Positions 9,738-22,140 of a stretch of 64,000 bases of DNA are shown one piece after another. A program made the translations under genes and the position numbers. The first letter of the stretch is position 1, and every line of letters begins with the position of its first letter. Origin of the DNA: Cryptomeria japonica (lineage: Eukaryota; Streptophyta; Pinopsida; Cupressales; Cupressaceae); contig NC_081412.1 of NCBI RefSeq assembly GCF_030272615.1, positions 144,256,247 to 144,320,246 on the forward strand. The letters are read 5' to 3'. The notes under the pieces are model-generated. The model was given only the letters and a program-made list of their open reading frames with translations, was not told the origin of the DNA and ran no database searches.

Positions 9738-11239
9738 CACCTTGGCTGGTTGATTTTTGACAGTGCAACAAGTTTGGCAGCAATTGAACTCATCGCTTAT
9801 GACTGTTTTCAACTTCTATTTTCTAGTTCCAACACCACAGCTCCATCTGTAGGTTCTTCCTGTCCCTTCAGGCTAATCAAATTCTGAATTTAGTAGCAGT
9901 TTTCCTAAGGAAAGACTTCTTATCATGTTTATTTCTTTGGGCTTATGATGCAAACACCTTTATTGGCTGCTCCTCCTTAATGGATTCTCGCTTAGCTTGC
10001 CTACAGTTGCTACCTCATTCTCTGTAGTTGCTTCTTCTTTTGAGATGCCTTCCCCTTCTTGGAAACCCACTTGCTCTTTTGGCTTGGGTAAGTTATGTAA
10101 GAAGTCACCAGTATTCTGTATGCCAATGCTTACTCTTGTGGTAATGAGTGCAATAGTTCTTGCCCACTTTAAGCAAGCTTCTATTGCCCCTATTTTCTCT
10201 CCTTGGACAACGTTATGCCTTTTGCTTCTCTCACCTTAAATTCCTCTGTGAGGGTGGTGCCAACTGCTTGTTATCTTCATGACGTGCTTGGACTACCTTG
10301 TGATCTATTCATTACAACACATTTCTGCAGAATGGTTACTCTTTCCCCATAGAAAACATGGATGAAGATATCAAGATTCTTGTGTTCTATGGCCCTATTT
10401 TTGCAATTGAAGCAAACAATACAATACTTACTTTTTGCATATCTTCTTGGGCTGCAGTGTTCATTTGCATCACATTTGTAAAATGGTGGTGAACATTTTT
10501 TCTCCTCTTTCTAGTCCATAGGAGCTTGCTCATGTATCTTACTTTCCAATTTTCCATTAAATGTTGTAAGAGTAACCAATATCTTTCATGGGTTTGGCTT
10601 ATTTTCTGTCATAACCCATATTAAGCATCAAATTAGAGCCAATTCATTTAATATGCTTCTCAAAGCTACCAAGTGACTTGTCTAGATTTGAAGAAAGAAC
10701 TTTGGGTATGCATACCTCATTGCTTTGTGCATCGTTGGTAGTGGGCAGCCTTATCCCATCTCATTTCCCATTTTATTGGACTTTTTGGAATTGTTTTTCT
10801 GTCATGTGCTTCTCTTGTTGCAACCTTTAAGGATTTCCATGAGGTTATCCCAACAGCATTCTAATCTATCTTAGAACTTCTGATTCCCTTTTTGCAAGTG
10901 CAGCACATTTTTCTGTAATACTGTGTTTTCCCTTAGAAATTGCTGGTTGATTTCTTGGAGCCTTTGAAACCTTACATCCTTGAGAGCTCTACCTTTGGTT
11001 GTCTAATCCATAAAAAACTTGGGCTTCCTCACTAATTAACTATAGAAACAAATACACTCACCAATGTGTTGACAAACCCTACAGACAAGAGAAAACCTTC
11101 TCTAATATCAATCTGATCTGTAAACTCCATGGATATTCTGTAGGTTATTTCACCAACAAAAATCTTATTATCAACATGTCGTCACCCACAAATATCATGC
11201 TTAATTGAACAACATAAAATGCTAAACATAGGTTGTTAC
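9738..11239 (-). pseudogene. Decayed minus-strand reading frame, unrecognised
   Basis: On the minus strand there are long open stretches interrupted by stops. One lies at about 10970-10850 and is coiled-coil-like (QRLQEINQQFLRENTVLQK). Cys-rich pieces lie at about 10480-10380, and a Glu/Lys-rich stretch of about 90 codons lies at about 10240-9965. This suggests a retroelement-type protein remnant. Its order relative to 1702-3952 implies that E1 inserted into it. The plus-strand ORFs here are short and look accidental. The right edge (11114-11239) is the diverged repeat shared with 3001-3125, cut by the end of F copy ii. Confidence 0.35.
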
Positions 11240-11513
11240 TGTTGATGTGTTTTTTACGCTCATGCGAACACAAAATAAAATACCCAAAAGTATCTTATCC
11301 TCTCTTGAACAAAGTTACTCAAATGCTGAAGATTCACATAAGGATCACTTGAGATAACTCCAAGGTTCTGGTATGCCGGATCACGATGTGTGGATAAGCT
11401 CAATGATATGATGTGATTATGCTGAGATCATATACGGACTTACGTTGAATTGTTGAACGCTTGAATTGCTGGAACTTAAATCCTACCTATTAGTTAGGAG
11501 AATAAAGAAAGAG

Positions 11514-13245
11514 TGTAATGTCCCCAAATCCACAATCTATAAAAAAAAACATATAAACAATGCAATTCAACATTTATTTGTGATATGAATGATTGATCTA
11601 GAGTGTAGCTAGCAGATTCTCTTAAGGTTACTTTGTCATCAATAAGTCAATTCCATATTTAGTTCCTAATGAGATCAAGGGGACTAGATGCCATAGGATG
11701 CCCGTAGCGCTTGTCAGGCCCAAGAGCGGTACACTCCCCCTTGGCCCACTGACGGCAGACCTTAAGTCATCCGCGGTGGGTGGCCTACCTGACAGAGGCC
11801 TAGTTCCTGCTATCCTTGTTGCTCTATTCTCGTCATGTCTCACTGGACTTGGATATGCAATTGAAACATTATTTTAATGTCTTAACCCATTCCTACTATT
11901 CTCTTAATTGAACGATGCCATTTATTCTGAATTTGTAGTAATAATCCATTCATTAGTTAATTGAGCATATGGAGGTTCATGCATACATATTGTATACCCA
12001 TATCTATATATATATATATATATATTTTATGAATTAATGTATTATGTTAATACCCATTATATTAATCTTAATTTATATGCAAATGTATTTTAGCCACATC
12101 TATGTATATGCAAACGTATTGAACTAGTAACTACATATATTTATGTACCAACGAATTGAGTGAATATCTATCTATATGTATGCAAACCCTACTGATTTAC
12201 GTAAACCTTACTGTAGAATACACAATGGTGGGCAAGAGTCTTACCTGCGTCCTTTGCTACCACCTTTCCTCGCCGCTATTCCTTTCTGCGCTCCCCTCCC
12301 TCTCTTCCTCCTCACGGTTTGTTCTTTAATACCAGCGGGGGGGGGGAAGTGTTGGAGCGGTCCCTACAAAGGACGTGGCCGCTGAGGGAGAAGGTGAGCG
12401 GTGGTGATTGTTGGAGTCACTGCTCACTGACCGATCTGTACTACCGCTTGGTTAATCGCATATCACCAATGCGCTCACGGGAGGTAATACATTATAAATA
12501 ATGTATTAATCATAATGTTATCACCAATGCACTCACGGGAGGTAATACATTATAAATAATGTATTAATCATAATGTTTTGATATAAATAATCTATATAAT
12601 GCTTTGATGTTATAGTCTATATTATTAATAATCTTTAAGGTACGCATTAAGTATAATGTTTTTTTTATAAATATTGCATGTTATATATTTTATATTGGTT
12701 AATATCGTATGGTAATGTGGTTTTATTCCATACTAATGTTTTGTAATGTATTTTGATAATTTATATTGTATACCAATATCATATTTTATATTGAATAACA
12801 CATTATTATATTATGTATCAATATATCTATTTTATGTTTATTTAATTAATAATATTTTATGGTAAAGTTTATTTAATAGCTAGTATTAATAATGAAAATA
12901 TGATCATTATATTAGAGTAAAACAAGGAGTCATCTCTGATTAGGTTACAATAATAATGGAGGGTAGGAATACGTTTTTTTTAATTAATTAATTACAAAAA
13001 CGTGGGGTTATGACATAAAACTTCTTTAATAGTTAATATAATATTAATAATTGAAATATGAACGTTACATTAAAATAAAACAATAATAATAAATAATAAT
13101 CATAACAAATAATAAACATTAATAATCATATATTAGAGGAAAATCGTGAAGTCTCATAAATGAGATGATTTTCCAATATTGTTAATTAATAAATGTTTTA
13201 ATTATCGTATTTATTTAATCCAATGTCCAAAGAGGGGTTATGACA
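11514..13245 (-). repeat. A 3' LTR
   Basis: 1732 bp; on the minus strand it begins TGTCATAACCCC and ends GGGGACATTACA. It differs from the other LTR by a TA microsatellite (about 12003-12028) and by an extra copy of about 50 bp (12468-12575 holds the block ACCAATGC.CTCACGGGAGG twice). Confidence 0.88.
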
Positions 13246-14824
13246 GTCCGCCCTTCTCGAATTTGCTTGTCCTCAAGCAAATGTTTATTTTAATTCCCTC
13301 AACTAAGCCATCTACCAACATGAGTTAAACAACACAGAGCATATACATGGGAAACACGAAGCATACACGTGGAAGGCACAAAGCATACACATGGAAAACA
13401 CGAAGCATACATATATGCAAACACGGAGTATACATGTGAATACACGCATTGTGAAATTTCTTTCTTGTTATGAGTAGAAACACAAATCAACACTTGCCTG
13501 ATGCAAAAACATAAACACTCAATCTAGTTTGTGATCTCAGGTAGAGTATTTAAGAATTTCAAATGGAGTAAATATAATGAGTTTGATTAGCCATATCGAC
13601 AAAGAGGATAGATAGCACAATGTTTGGATACTTCCCTCAAGTATTAATTAAATGGACTATGCTTAACTCCCTATTCGCCATTAATGAAAGAGAAAAGATT
13701 TAGACACAACGAGACGCCCGTAGCGCTTATCAGGCCCAAGAGCGGTACACTCCCCCTTGGCCCAACTGATGGCAGACTTTCAATCATCCACAGCAGGATG
13801 CCTACCTGACAGAGGCCTAGTTTCTGCTGACCTCATTGCTCTATCTCTCTCCCACACTAGTGGTGAATGTGAAGTATACATCTATTATTAGTCAATTTCT
13901 TTAAGATTATACTATTATCAATGAGATAATTCCACACTCATTCCCTAGTGAGACCAAGGAGAAGTAGGTGCAATAGGATGCCCGTAGCGCTTATCAGGCC
14001 CAAGAGCGGTACACTCCCCCTTGGCCCAACTTGTGGCAGATTTTCGGTCATCCACAGTGGGTTGCCTACCTGACAGAGGCCTAGTTCCTGCTATCCCATA
14101 GCCCTATTCCCTTGTATCTTACTGGGTTTGGGTATGCAATTTATCCATTCATTATTACTTAATAATTAATCCATGGTTTCTTTATGGGACTAATCCTTGT
14201 GATCTTAAATTCACATTAATAATGCAATTCAATATTGACTTGTAATTTCAATAAATATTTGTGTATGCATTAGCCTTCTCCGTATTCACTTCCTCAGTGA
14301 GATCAAAGGATTTAGATGCAATGAGACGCCCGTAGCGCTTATCAGGTCCAGGAGTGGTTTACTCTCCCTTGGCCTCACTAATGGCAGACCTACAGTTGCC
14401 ATAGCGGGTGATGTACCTGACAGAGGCCTAGTTTCTGTTGACCTCATTGCTCTACCCCATTTCCTCACTAATGGTCCATATGGAATTTATGATTAATTTA
14501 TTCTCAATTTAGATGCCAACTTATTTGTTATTATTATTATTATTTTTATTTTTATTTTTTTATTTTTTTCGGGTCATATATATATTAAGTATTTTAAATG
14601 CCACATGGATATGCCTAGTTATCCACTATTCTAATTTGAATTACCTTGAAGTCATACCCATTCAATATCTATTTTGGCTGATTATAATATATTTTAAATT
14701 CATCTTACGAGATGGAATCCTCGTGGCTTATCGGTCATGGTATTTGCCTCTGTTTATTGACTAGAATAATTCGTTGATTCAATCTTACCCTACAGGATGG
14801 CAAGATCATAGCTTTGATACCATT
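13246..14824 (-). other. A internal region with three copies of a 140-bp module
   Basis: No protein frame. A module of about 140 bp (GCCCGTAGCGCTTATCAGG, CCCTTGGCCCAAC, CTGACAGAGGCCTAGTT) occurs at about 13711-13855, 13976-14125 and 14322-14465. The same module occurs once in each LTR (about 11695-11845 and 15006-15155). A T-rich ATT microsatellite lies at 14524-14572. Confidence 0.75.
14811..14822 (-). other. A primer-binding site (tRNA-iMet)
   Basis: The minus strand reads TGGTATCAAAGC two bases inside the LTR, a one-base variant of the plant initiator-Met primer site TGGTATCAGAGC. This sets the element's orientation. Confidence 0.8.
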
Positions 14825-16462
14825 TGTAATGTCCCCAAATCCACAATCTATAAAAAAAAACATATAAACAATGCAATTCAACATTTATTTATGATATGAA
14901 TGATTGATCTAGAGTGTAGCTAGCAGATTCTCTTAAGGTTACTTTGTCATCAATAAGTCAATTCCATATTTAGTTCCTAATGAGATCAAGGGGACTAGAT
15001 GCCATAGGATGCCCGTAGCCCTTGTCAGGCCCAAGAGCGGTACACTCCCCCTTGGCCCACTGACGGCAGACCTTAAGTCATCCGCGATGGGTGGCCTACC
15101 TAACAGAGGCCTAGTTCCTGCTATCCTTGTTGCTCTATTCTTGTCATGTCTCACTGGACTTGGATATGCAATTGAAACATTATTTTAATGTCTTAACCCA
15201 TTCCTACTATTCTCTTAATTGAATGATGCCATTTATTCTGAATTTGTAGTTATAATCCATTCATTAGTTAATTGAGCATATGGAGGTTCATGCATACATA
15301 TTGTATACAATGTATTATGTTAATACCCTTTATATTAATCTTAATTTATATGCAAATGTATTTTAGCCACATCTATGTATACGCAAACGTATTGAACTAG
15401 TAACTACATATATTTATGTACCAACGAATTGAGTGAATATCTATCTATATGTATGCAAGCCCTACTGATTTACGTAAACCTTACTGCAGAATACACAATT
15501 GTGGGCAAGAGTCTTACCTGCATCCTTTGCTACCACCTTTCCCTGCCGCTATTCCTTTCCGCGCTCCCCTCCCTCTCTTCCTCACGGTTTGTTCTTTAAT
15601 ACCAGCAGGGGGGGAAGTGTTGGAGCGGTCCCTACAAAGGACGTGGCCGCTGAGGGAGAAGGTGAGCGGTGGTGACTATTGGAGTCAGCGCTCCCTGACC
15701 GATTTGTACTACCGCTTGGTTAATCACATATCACCAATGCGCTCACGGGAGGTAATACATTATAAATAATGTATTAATCATAATGTTTTGATATAAATAA
15801 TCTATATAATGCTTTGATGTTATAGTCTATATTATTAATAATCTTTAAGGTACGCATTAAGTATAATGTTTTTTTTATAAATAATCTATATTGCATGTTA
15901 TATATTTTATATTGGTTAATATCGTATGGTAATGTGGTTTTATTCCATACTAATGATTTGTAATGTATTTTGATAATTTATATTGTATACCAATATCATA
16001 TTTTATATTGAATAACACATTATTATATTATGTATCAATATATATATTTTATGTTTATTTAATTAATAATATTTTATGGTAAAGTTTATTTAATAGCTAG
16101 TATTAATAATGAAAATATGATCATTATATTAGAGTAAAACAAGGAGTCATCTCTGATTAGGTTACAATAATAATGGAGGGTAGGAATACGTTTTTTTTTA
16201 TTAATTAATTACAAAAACGTGGGGTTATGACATAAAACTTCTTTAATAGTTAATATAATATTAATAATTGAAATATGAACGTTACATTAAAATAAAACAA
16301 TAATAATAAATAATAATCATAACAAATAATAAACATTAATAATGATATATTAGAGGAAAATCGTGAAGTCTCATAAATGAGACGATTTTCCAATATTATT
16401 TATTAATAAATGTTTTAATTATCGTATTTATTTAATCCAATGTCCAAAGAGGGGTTATGACA
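14825..16462 (-). repeat. A 5' LTR
   Basis: 1638 bp, highly similar to 11514-13245 apart from the two insertions in that copy. It is flanked on the right by AAGAG. Confidence 0.88.
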
Positions 16463-17050
16463 AAGAGCAAAAGTTATGGGGTTTAGGAAGTCTATTCTAA
16501 TCCTAAGAATGCAAGAGGATGGGTGAACGATTCGATGGAATCCTAATGGGCAAGGTCTCACCATCAAACTGAACAATTTGACACAAGCTCAGTGCAATCT
16601 TCTAAGGGATAATTTAAAGATGTTCAAACCATTACCATCAAACATTGATTACCATTCAAGTTAATGCATAAACAATGGATGTATAACAATTCGAAGTTAA
16701 GCTCATATCATTCCAGTTGACCATGCAAGGCACACTTAGAATCAACAAGAGGCTAGTGGTATGGACTAAACGGATTCCACACAAATGCATTCAACAAATT
16801 CTTTCATTCAATCTAATCAACGTGAAAGCAAATGAGAGGTAAAGACCATGCAAGTTGTTGAAGTAGCAAATCAAATTCACCATAACTTCAATGAAATCAA
16901 TTGTTCTTTCCAACAAGGTTTTGGCAACGATCTTTGCCTTCTCCTAATCTGACTTCTATTTTAATTGCTATTCACTATTTTATTCCTCTATTCTATTGCT
17001 ATTCTCTTCTAAAATTATCTATTAACCTTTACAAATGAAGAGCTTGAGCC

Positions 17051-17057
17051 TTTTATA
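17051..17057 (-). promoter_or_regulatory. TATA box of F copy ii
   Basis: TATAAAA on the minus strand, about 65 bp downstream of the palindrome AACCCTAATTAGGGTT (17122-17137). Confidence 0.5.
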
Positions 17058-17618
17058 ATGCTCTTAATACAATTCAATGGCTTAGATCAATTTGAGATCG
17101 ACGATCGAGATTTTGCAATGAAACCCTAATTAGGGTTTGTTACAACAAACTCAATTCTGGCCAATGAAATAATTACAATATTTAGACACGTCATTTCTTG
17201 AGTTTTTTGACCAATAGATAGTGGGGGTAGGTACATTGGAGTTTGTGCCATCATGGACAAGTCAGGTACATTGCATCTAGACATATTGATGTGGAATTTC
17301 TTTGATTGGTGGAGTAGTGACTGGGATGACACCTCGACTTTGCACTTGTGGACTTGATTCGTCATCATGAAGGGATGTTGAGAGATATGTCTTGATACTC
17401 AACATTTCAAGCTTGCTCAAAGTAGTGGTGATGGGAAGCATTGATGTAGCTGAGTCATTCCTCCATCTTCGCTTGCTTGCCTTAGGGTGATTGTATGACT
17501 TCTCCTTCGCACTCTTTTGATCTCTTCATGTCTCCATGGTGCGGTGAGAGTTGAGATTCCTCTTGGGCATTCTCATGCTTGTAAATGAAGTTTTCTCCTT
17601 TGCATAGTGGTGTAGATC

Positions 17619-17789
17619 TTACAATCTTCCTCCTTTTGCTTTGTAATCATCATCATTGATGTTTTTGTATTTGCTGTTGAAGTTTTCCTCTTGAGGACGT
17701 TTTCTTGACCCTGACATTGAAATTTCCTTGTTAGAACACTTGTTTTGATCCTCCTCCAACATGATCCCCTTGATTTCTTTCTTCATCTC
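17619..17789 (-). pseudogene. Exon-like frame of F copy ii after a splice-acceptor-like site
   Basis: TTTGTTTGTTTTGCAG precedes a short Lys/Glu-rich frame (EMKKEIKGIMLEEDQNK...). Copy iii has a diverged equivalent at 22357 with TTTGTTTGTTTTGTAG. The conserved acceptor plus a similar peptide suggests a small 3' exon. No known domain. Confidence 0.35.
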
Positions 17790-17885
17790 CTGCAAAACAA
17801 ACAAATGAGCATCAAACACACATGACATATAGCCTCTATAATCTTATGATTTCTGAAATTTTGTGATTTGCAAGTTTGATAAGAG

Positions 17886-18222
17886 TGTTGATGTTTTTGT
17901 AGCTTCGGTCGGTATCCTTCTCAGGCCGACGTGAAGAAAATAAAATGAGTATATATTAAACATACTCATAGAGCCGACCATGATATATATTAAATATGTG
18001 ATTAATATTTGTTTAAACAATGTGAGCCGACCCTCATGTAAGAGACATGTCTCCTCATCCAAGGTGGATATATATGAAGTGCCATCACATTTACTTGATC
18101 AATCAATTGGGAAAAATATGAGAAATGTGCTCGGGGGTGACGATAGGAGTTTATTGTCTATGGTTGGGAAGGCAACATATCTGATGGTTTGCCTGTGGTT
18201 AATCGAGCACTACCATTTAACA
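17886..18222 (+). repeat. H 5' LTR
   Basis: 337 bp, TGTTGATG...TTAACA, with AGCTTCGGTCGG near its start. Confidence 0.88.
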
Positions 18223-18234
18223 TGGTATCGAAGC
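18223..18234 (+). other. H primer-binding site (tRNA-iMet)
   Basis: TGGTATCGAAGC directly abuts the LTR; two bases differ from the TGGTATCAGAGC consensus. Confidence 0.75.
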
Positions 18235-19261
18235 AAAGGTTCTGAATTTGTGAGGTCGTTATAAGTGCAAATTTGATCATTCCATTAATCAAATTTAAAG
18301 CGTCATTGCTCTCAGATTAGCGAGTTGATCAATTATAATATCAAGCTTGGGTGATATTCACTAAGGCAGCGATTTTGTGTTATCTTCATAGGCTGGTGAT
18401 TTGATATCAACATTGGACAGTGACTTCATCTCTGCAAGTATAGCGAACCATATCACTTTCATTATCAGTGATTTTGCATTAATGATCTGGTTAATTGGTT
18501 TGAATTGATTGAGGTCGATTCATGCGTGGAGCAATTTTTGAGTGAAGCGATCTCCCAAGAGTGAACAGTGATACAATTTTACATACTGGAGATTTGGTTT
18601 AAGCAATCTCAAGAGACAGTGATTCTGATTCGATTTTGATACCAATACTTCACTTTGTATTCACCTTCACATACAACGAATTTGACAAAGGAAATATGGT
18701 GACGGTGATCAGTAAGTGACAGCGATTTATACAACATCGTATCTGTGTGATTTTGATAGCAACCTCGTCTTTTGTCGACTAAAAAGTGTTTTCATCATCA
18801 ATGATTGTGTTTTACCAGCAGTTTGAGTTGATAGAATCTCCATCAACTATTATGAACGGTGATATTTTCACCACAACGGCTAAACACTAAAGACCCCTAG
18901 ATTTGACATGCGATTGTGATCTTTTGTTCAAACCAAGTTTGAAAATGTATATATATACATGGCGATTTTGATGACAGATGTGGCCAGATAGGCTATGGTA
19001 ATATGCATTCTGCTCTATCTTTGGCGACAAATGTGTAAAATGGGCAGATAGATTTATCGGCGTCCTTTATAGACACTATGGACAAAGATATTGGTGTGTG
19101 CGTCTTTATCTGCAGGCTATCAAATGTTTTTGTATTCAAATGCCTTGCGCTTCTAAGACGTAGGCATTATATCTTTGCATCAATCCTTCCTACCGTGTGC
19201 AAGAGAAACGGGTTTAGCGCAACTTTCAAAATATTTGACTTTTCACCATTGATGGGCATAA
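18235..19261 (+). other. H leader region, no gene seen
   Basis: About 1 kb rich in GATTTT / CAGTGATTTTG motifs with stops in all frames. The 64-codon ORF at 19078-19272 has no supporting signal. Confidence 0.4.
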
Positions 19262-20107
19262 GGGGAAGTTGATGATTGTGATCCTGAAATGGAGAATAGC
19301 ATGCTTGACCTGCCGCCATATTCGCCATCTCTATCAGTAGACAGTAGCATAGTTAACTATAACAATGAGGAGGAGAATGTTGCATGGAAATGGATCCATT
19401 GTTTAAAAGTTCTAATTTACCAATTGTGAGGATAGTGTCAACCGTGGTCATAGAAGTGTCAACAGTTCAGACATTGATGTTTGAGGATTTGAAGCCACTC
19501 AGGCTATTAGACTTCCAGCTGATGTTGTTTCACAAGATTCTGTTCAATATTTATTAGAGCAGATCATCATGCATTTGCATGGCAACAGGTTGAGTCGTGT
19601 TTATGAAGCAGTGGATTCCTGAGGCTAATATTAGCCTACTGATGCTATGATTGAGAAGTTGGCTATTGCATCCGAGAAGTTGGCAATTGCATATGAGAAG
19701 CAAACCGTCTCCACCCCAGATGTGATTCGTATTTCAGATGATGAAGATGATTTTGTTATTGATAGTGATGCGATTATCGGCTTGAGCTGAAAGCTCGACC
19801 TATAGTGGAAGTGGATAAAGGTTCTGAGATCCATCATAAAGAGATAAGTATTCCATGTTTGATGAATTTTTATGTAGTAATTAATTCATGCTATAACATT
19901 GGGATAGTGAATCTTGGTTACTTCTAGCATTGGTATTTCCCTTCGGGATAGATTAGTTCTATGAACTATTTGTAATCTCTCTCTGAAATACTTTCAGGAC
20001 GGACCAAGAAGCATAAGAGATTGCATTCAAGGAAGGAAGAACTTGATAATTGCTGCCATGAGACTGAGTTGGTGGCTGAAGATGTTTCTTCGAACATGAG
20101 GAATTAA
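19262..20107 (+). pseudogene. Unrecognised acidic protein frame carried by H, with an intron-like break
   Basis: This is not copia gag or pol. One frame opens at 19262 (DDCDPEMENSMLDLPPYSPS). After a shift it continues with RLPADVVSQDSVQYLLEQI. Three in-frame stops follow, then a twofold EKLAIA repeat and the acidic stretch VIRISDDEDDFVIDSDAI, ending at 19792. A pyrimidine-rich acceptor (TACTTTCAG) precedes a second open piece at 19998-20107 (RTKKHKRLHSRKEELDN...). The pattern suggests a spliced plant gene fragment or an element-specific protein. It is degenerate, and I do not recognise it. Confidence 0.4.
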
Positions 20108-20989
20108 CATTCAGAGGGAGTCTGACAAACTATTATAGGCAACCTTGGACAAGGAGGTTAGGAGGTTGGAGCTTCAAAGGGAGTCACATCATTATGAAGG
20201 TTTGTGTTAATGCATTCTTCTCTGTGAGGGAGAAGTTTGAGGTGGAAGCCCTTGTTAATGCATTCTTCTCTGTGAGGGAGAAGTTTGAGGTGCAAGCCCT
20301 TGTTAATGCATTCTTCTCTGTGAGAGAAGTTTGAGGTGAGAGCCCTTGTTCCACGCTCTAGGAGTAGCCATGGTGGATGTCATGTGAGAGACTCCATGAC
20401 TTAGCACTTGTGTTTATTCATGCTTTGGGAGTAGCCATGGTGAACGTCATGATGAGATGACAACATCACGTTGAGTGACTCGGTGATGGGCACTTGTGTT
20501 CTTTTGCATTTCCATTGATGGAAGTAGCCATGATGGACCTGTTGTGAGGTATTCACACATCGTCCCATCGCAGATGGGAACCCCCCACTTTTTTCCTGCT
20601 TTCTTAGTTGTGTTAGAGTCCTTAGCTATTAGCCTTTGCATTAGAGAGGTATAGGCGCTCAAATGGCTAGGAGTCAAGAGGATAGCCTTGTATGAATGTG
20701 AAGTGAATTAGGTTTAGATATCATGAGAGTCAATCATGAGTGAAGAAAGATTGCTAGTTAGAGGGTCACTTCAAGTACTCTTCTTGAGGGGTGAACTTCA
20801 ATTCATGTGCATCCTTTGTAGAGCGAGCTTCAATTCATGTGCATCCCTTGTAGAGTGAACTTTTTATACCTCTCCTATAGAGCAAAAATTCATCCTAAGA
20901 CTATATGATGCGCATTGCACGATGTTGAAAGAGAGCAAAGGTGAGTCAGGGCCTTCACTTCAGGAGCATGACCTCAAGAGCATACTTCA

Positions 20990-22140
20990 TTATCATCACT
21001 TTTGGAGCGAATTCCTTTGAAAATCATTGGAGTGATTGAATGAAGATAGTGAGCATGGTTTTGATCTGAGATCGCCTCTTCTTGAGAGCAAAGCGAACTT
21101 CATGAGTTGCACTTTTGGAGCGAACTTCATGAGTTGCACTTTTGGAGTGAATTTCATGACTTCACAATTTGGAGTGAACTTCATCAATGAGCACACATGA
21201 GCAAGCCTACATGAGCGAAATTGAAAGAGAAGCAAAGGTTCTTTGATAACACTTGCCTTGAATGGATTTATTTTTAAATGAACTTCACAAATTCAACATT
21301 TGGAGTGACTTCATGAGTTGATAATTTGAGGCGAACTTCATGACTTGACAATTTGGAGCGACTTCATGAGTTGATAAATTGGAGTGAATTTCATGTTTAA
21401 GAAATTTGAAGTGAACTTAACAAGTCAAGAAAATGGACTGAAGTTCATACAAGTATACTTCATGAATCAAGGAAATGGAGCGAATTTCATGCAAAGGTGA
21501 ACTTCATGAGTTTGAAATTTGGAGCAAATTTCACTTAAACAAACTTCATGTGTTGAAAGAGACAAGCGAATAAGTTAGGTGAGAGAAGCAAACTTCATGA
21601 GCGTACACCCTTAAAGCGACTTTCATATTTAAGCTTGCATCAATGACTTTCAACATCACTTCATAAGTTCACAAATTGGATCGAGCTTCATGGCTTGGAA
21701 GATTGGAGTGAACTTTATGACTTAAGGATTTGGAGCGAACTTCATGACTTGGAAGATTGGAGCGAACTTCATGACTTAAAGATTTGGAGTGAACTTCATG
21801 AGTTGAACATTTGGAGCGAATTTTAGGAGTTGAGGATTTGGAGAAAACTTCATGAGTTGACAATTTGGAGCGAACTTCATGAGTTAAGGAATTGGAGCGA
21901 ACTCCATGAATTGAGAAATTGGAGCGAACTTCATGTTTGAGAAATTTGGAGCGAACTTCTTCATGTTGAAAGTGGAAGAGTGAGGGAAATTTGAGAGCAC
22001 TTCCTTCATGTTCAAACGTTCAAGTGCGAACTTCACAATTTGAAGGATATGAGAGAATTCCACAAATTGAGCTTCAAGAACGAATTTCAAATGAGTGAAC
22101 TCTACTTCATGTATTCTTAATAGAAGGCGAAGTTGCAAGA
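20990..22140 (+). repeat. Degenerate minisatellite in F copy iii
   Basis: More than 30 diverged units of about 25-30 bp with the core TTGGAGCGAACTTCATGAG. The matching slot of copy ii (39824-40440) carries the inverted relative (CTCCAAAGTTCATGCACTTG). The minus-strand Ser/His-rich ORFs here are read-through of the repeat. Confidence 0.85.

Larger units (their letters stand above)
11514..16462 (-). mobile_element. A: non-autonomous LTR retrotransposon without coding region
   Basis: Two long direct LTRs (11514-13245 and 14825-16462) enclose only 1.58 kb. The 5-bp duplication AAGAG flanks it (11509-11513 and 16463-16467). The initiator-Met primer site is readable only on the minus strand, beside 14825, and the purine tract (AGAAGGGCGGAC) beside 13245, so the sense strand is minus. 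No gag or pol is present. The target is F copy ii. Confidence 0.88.

Noticed and set aside
21669-21863. Ser/His-rich repeat protein (minus strand)
   Set aside because: Read-through of the 25-30-bp minisatellite; adjacent units break the frame.
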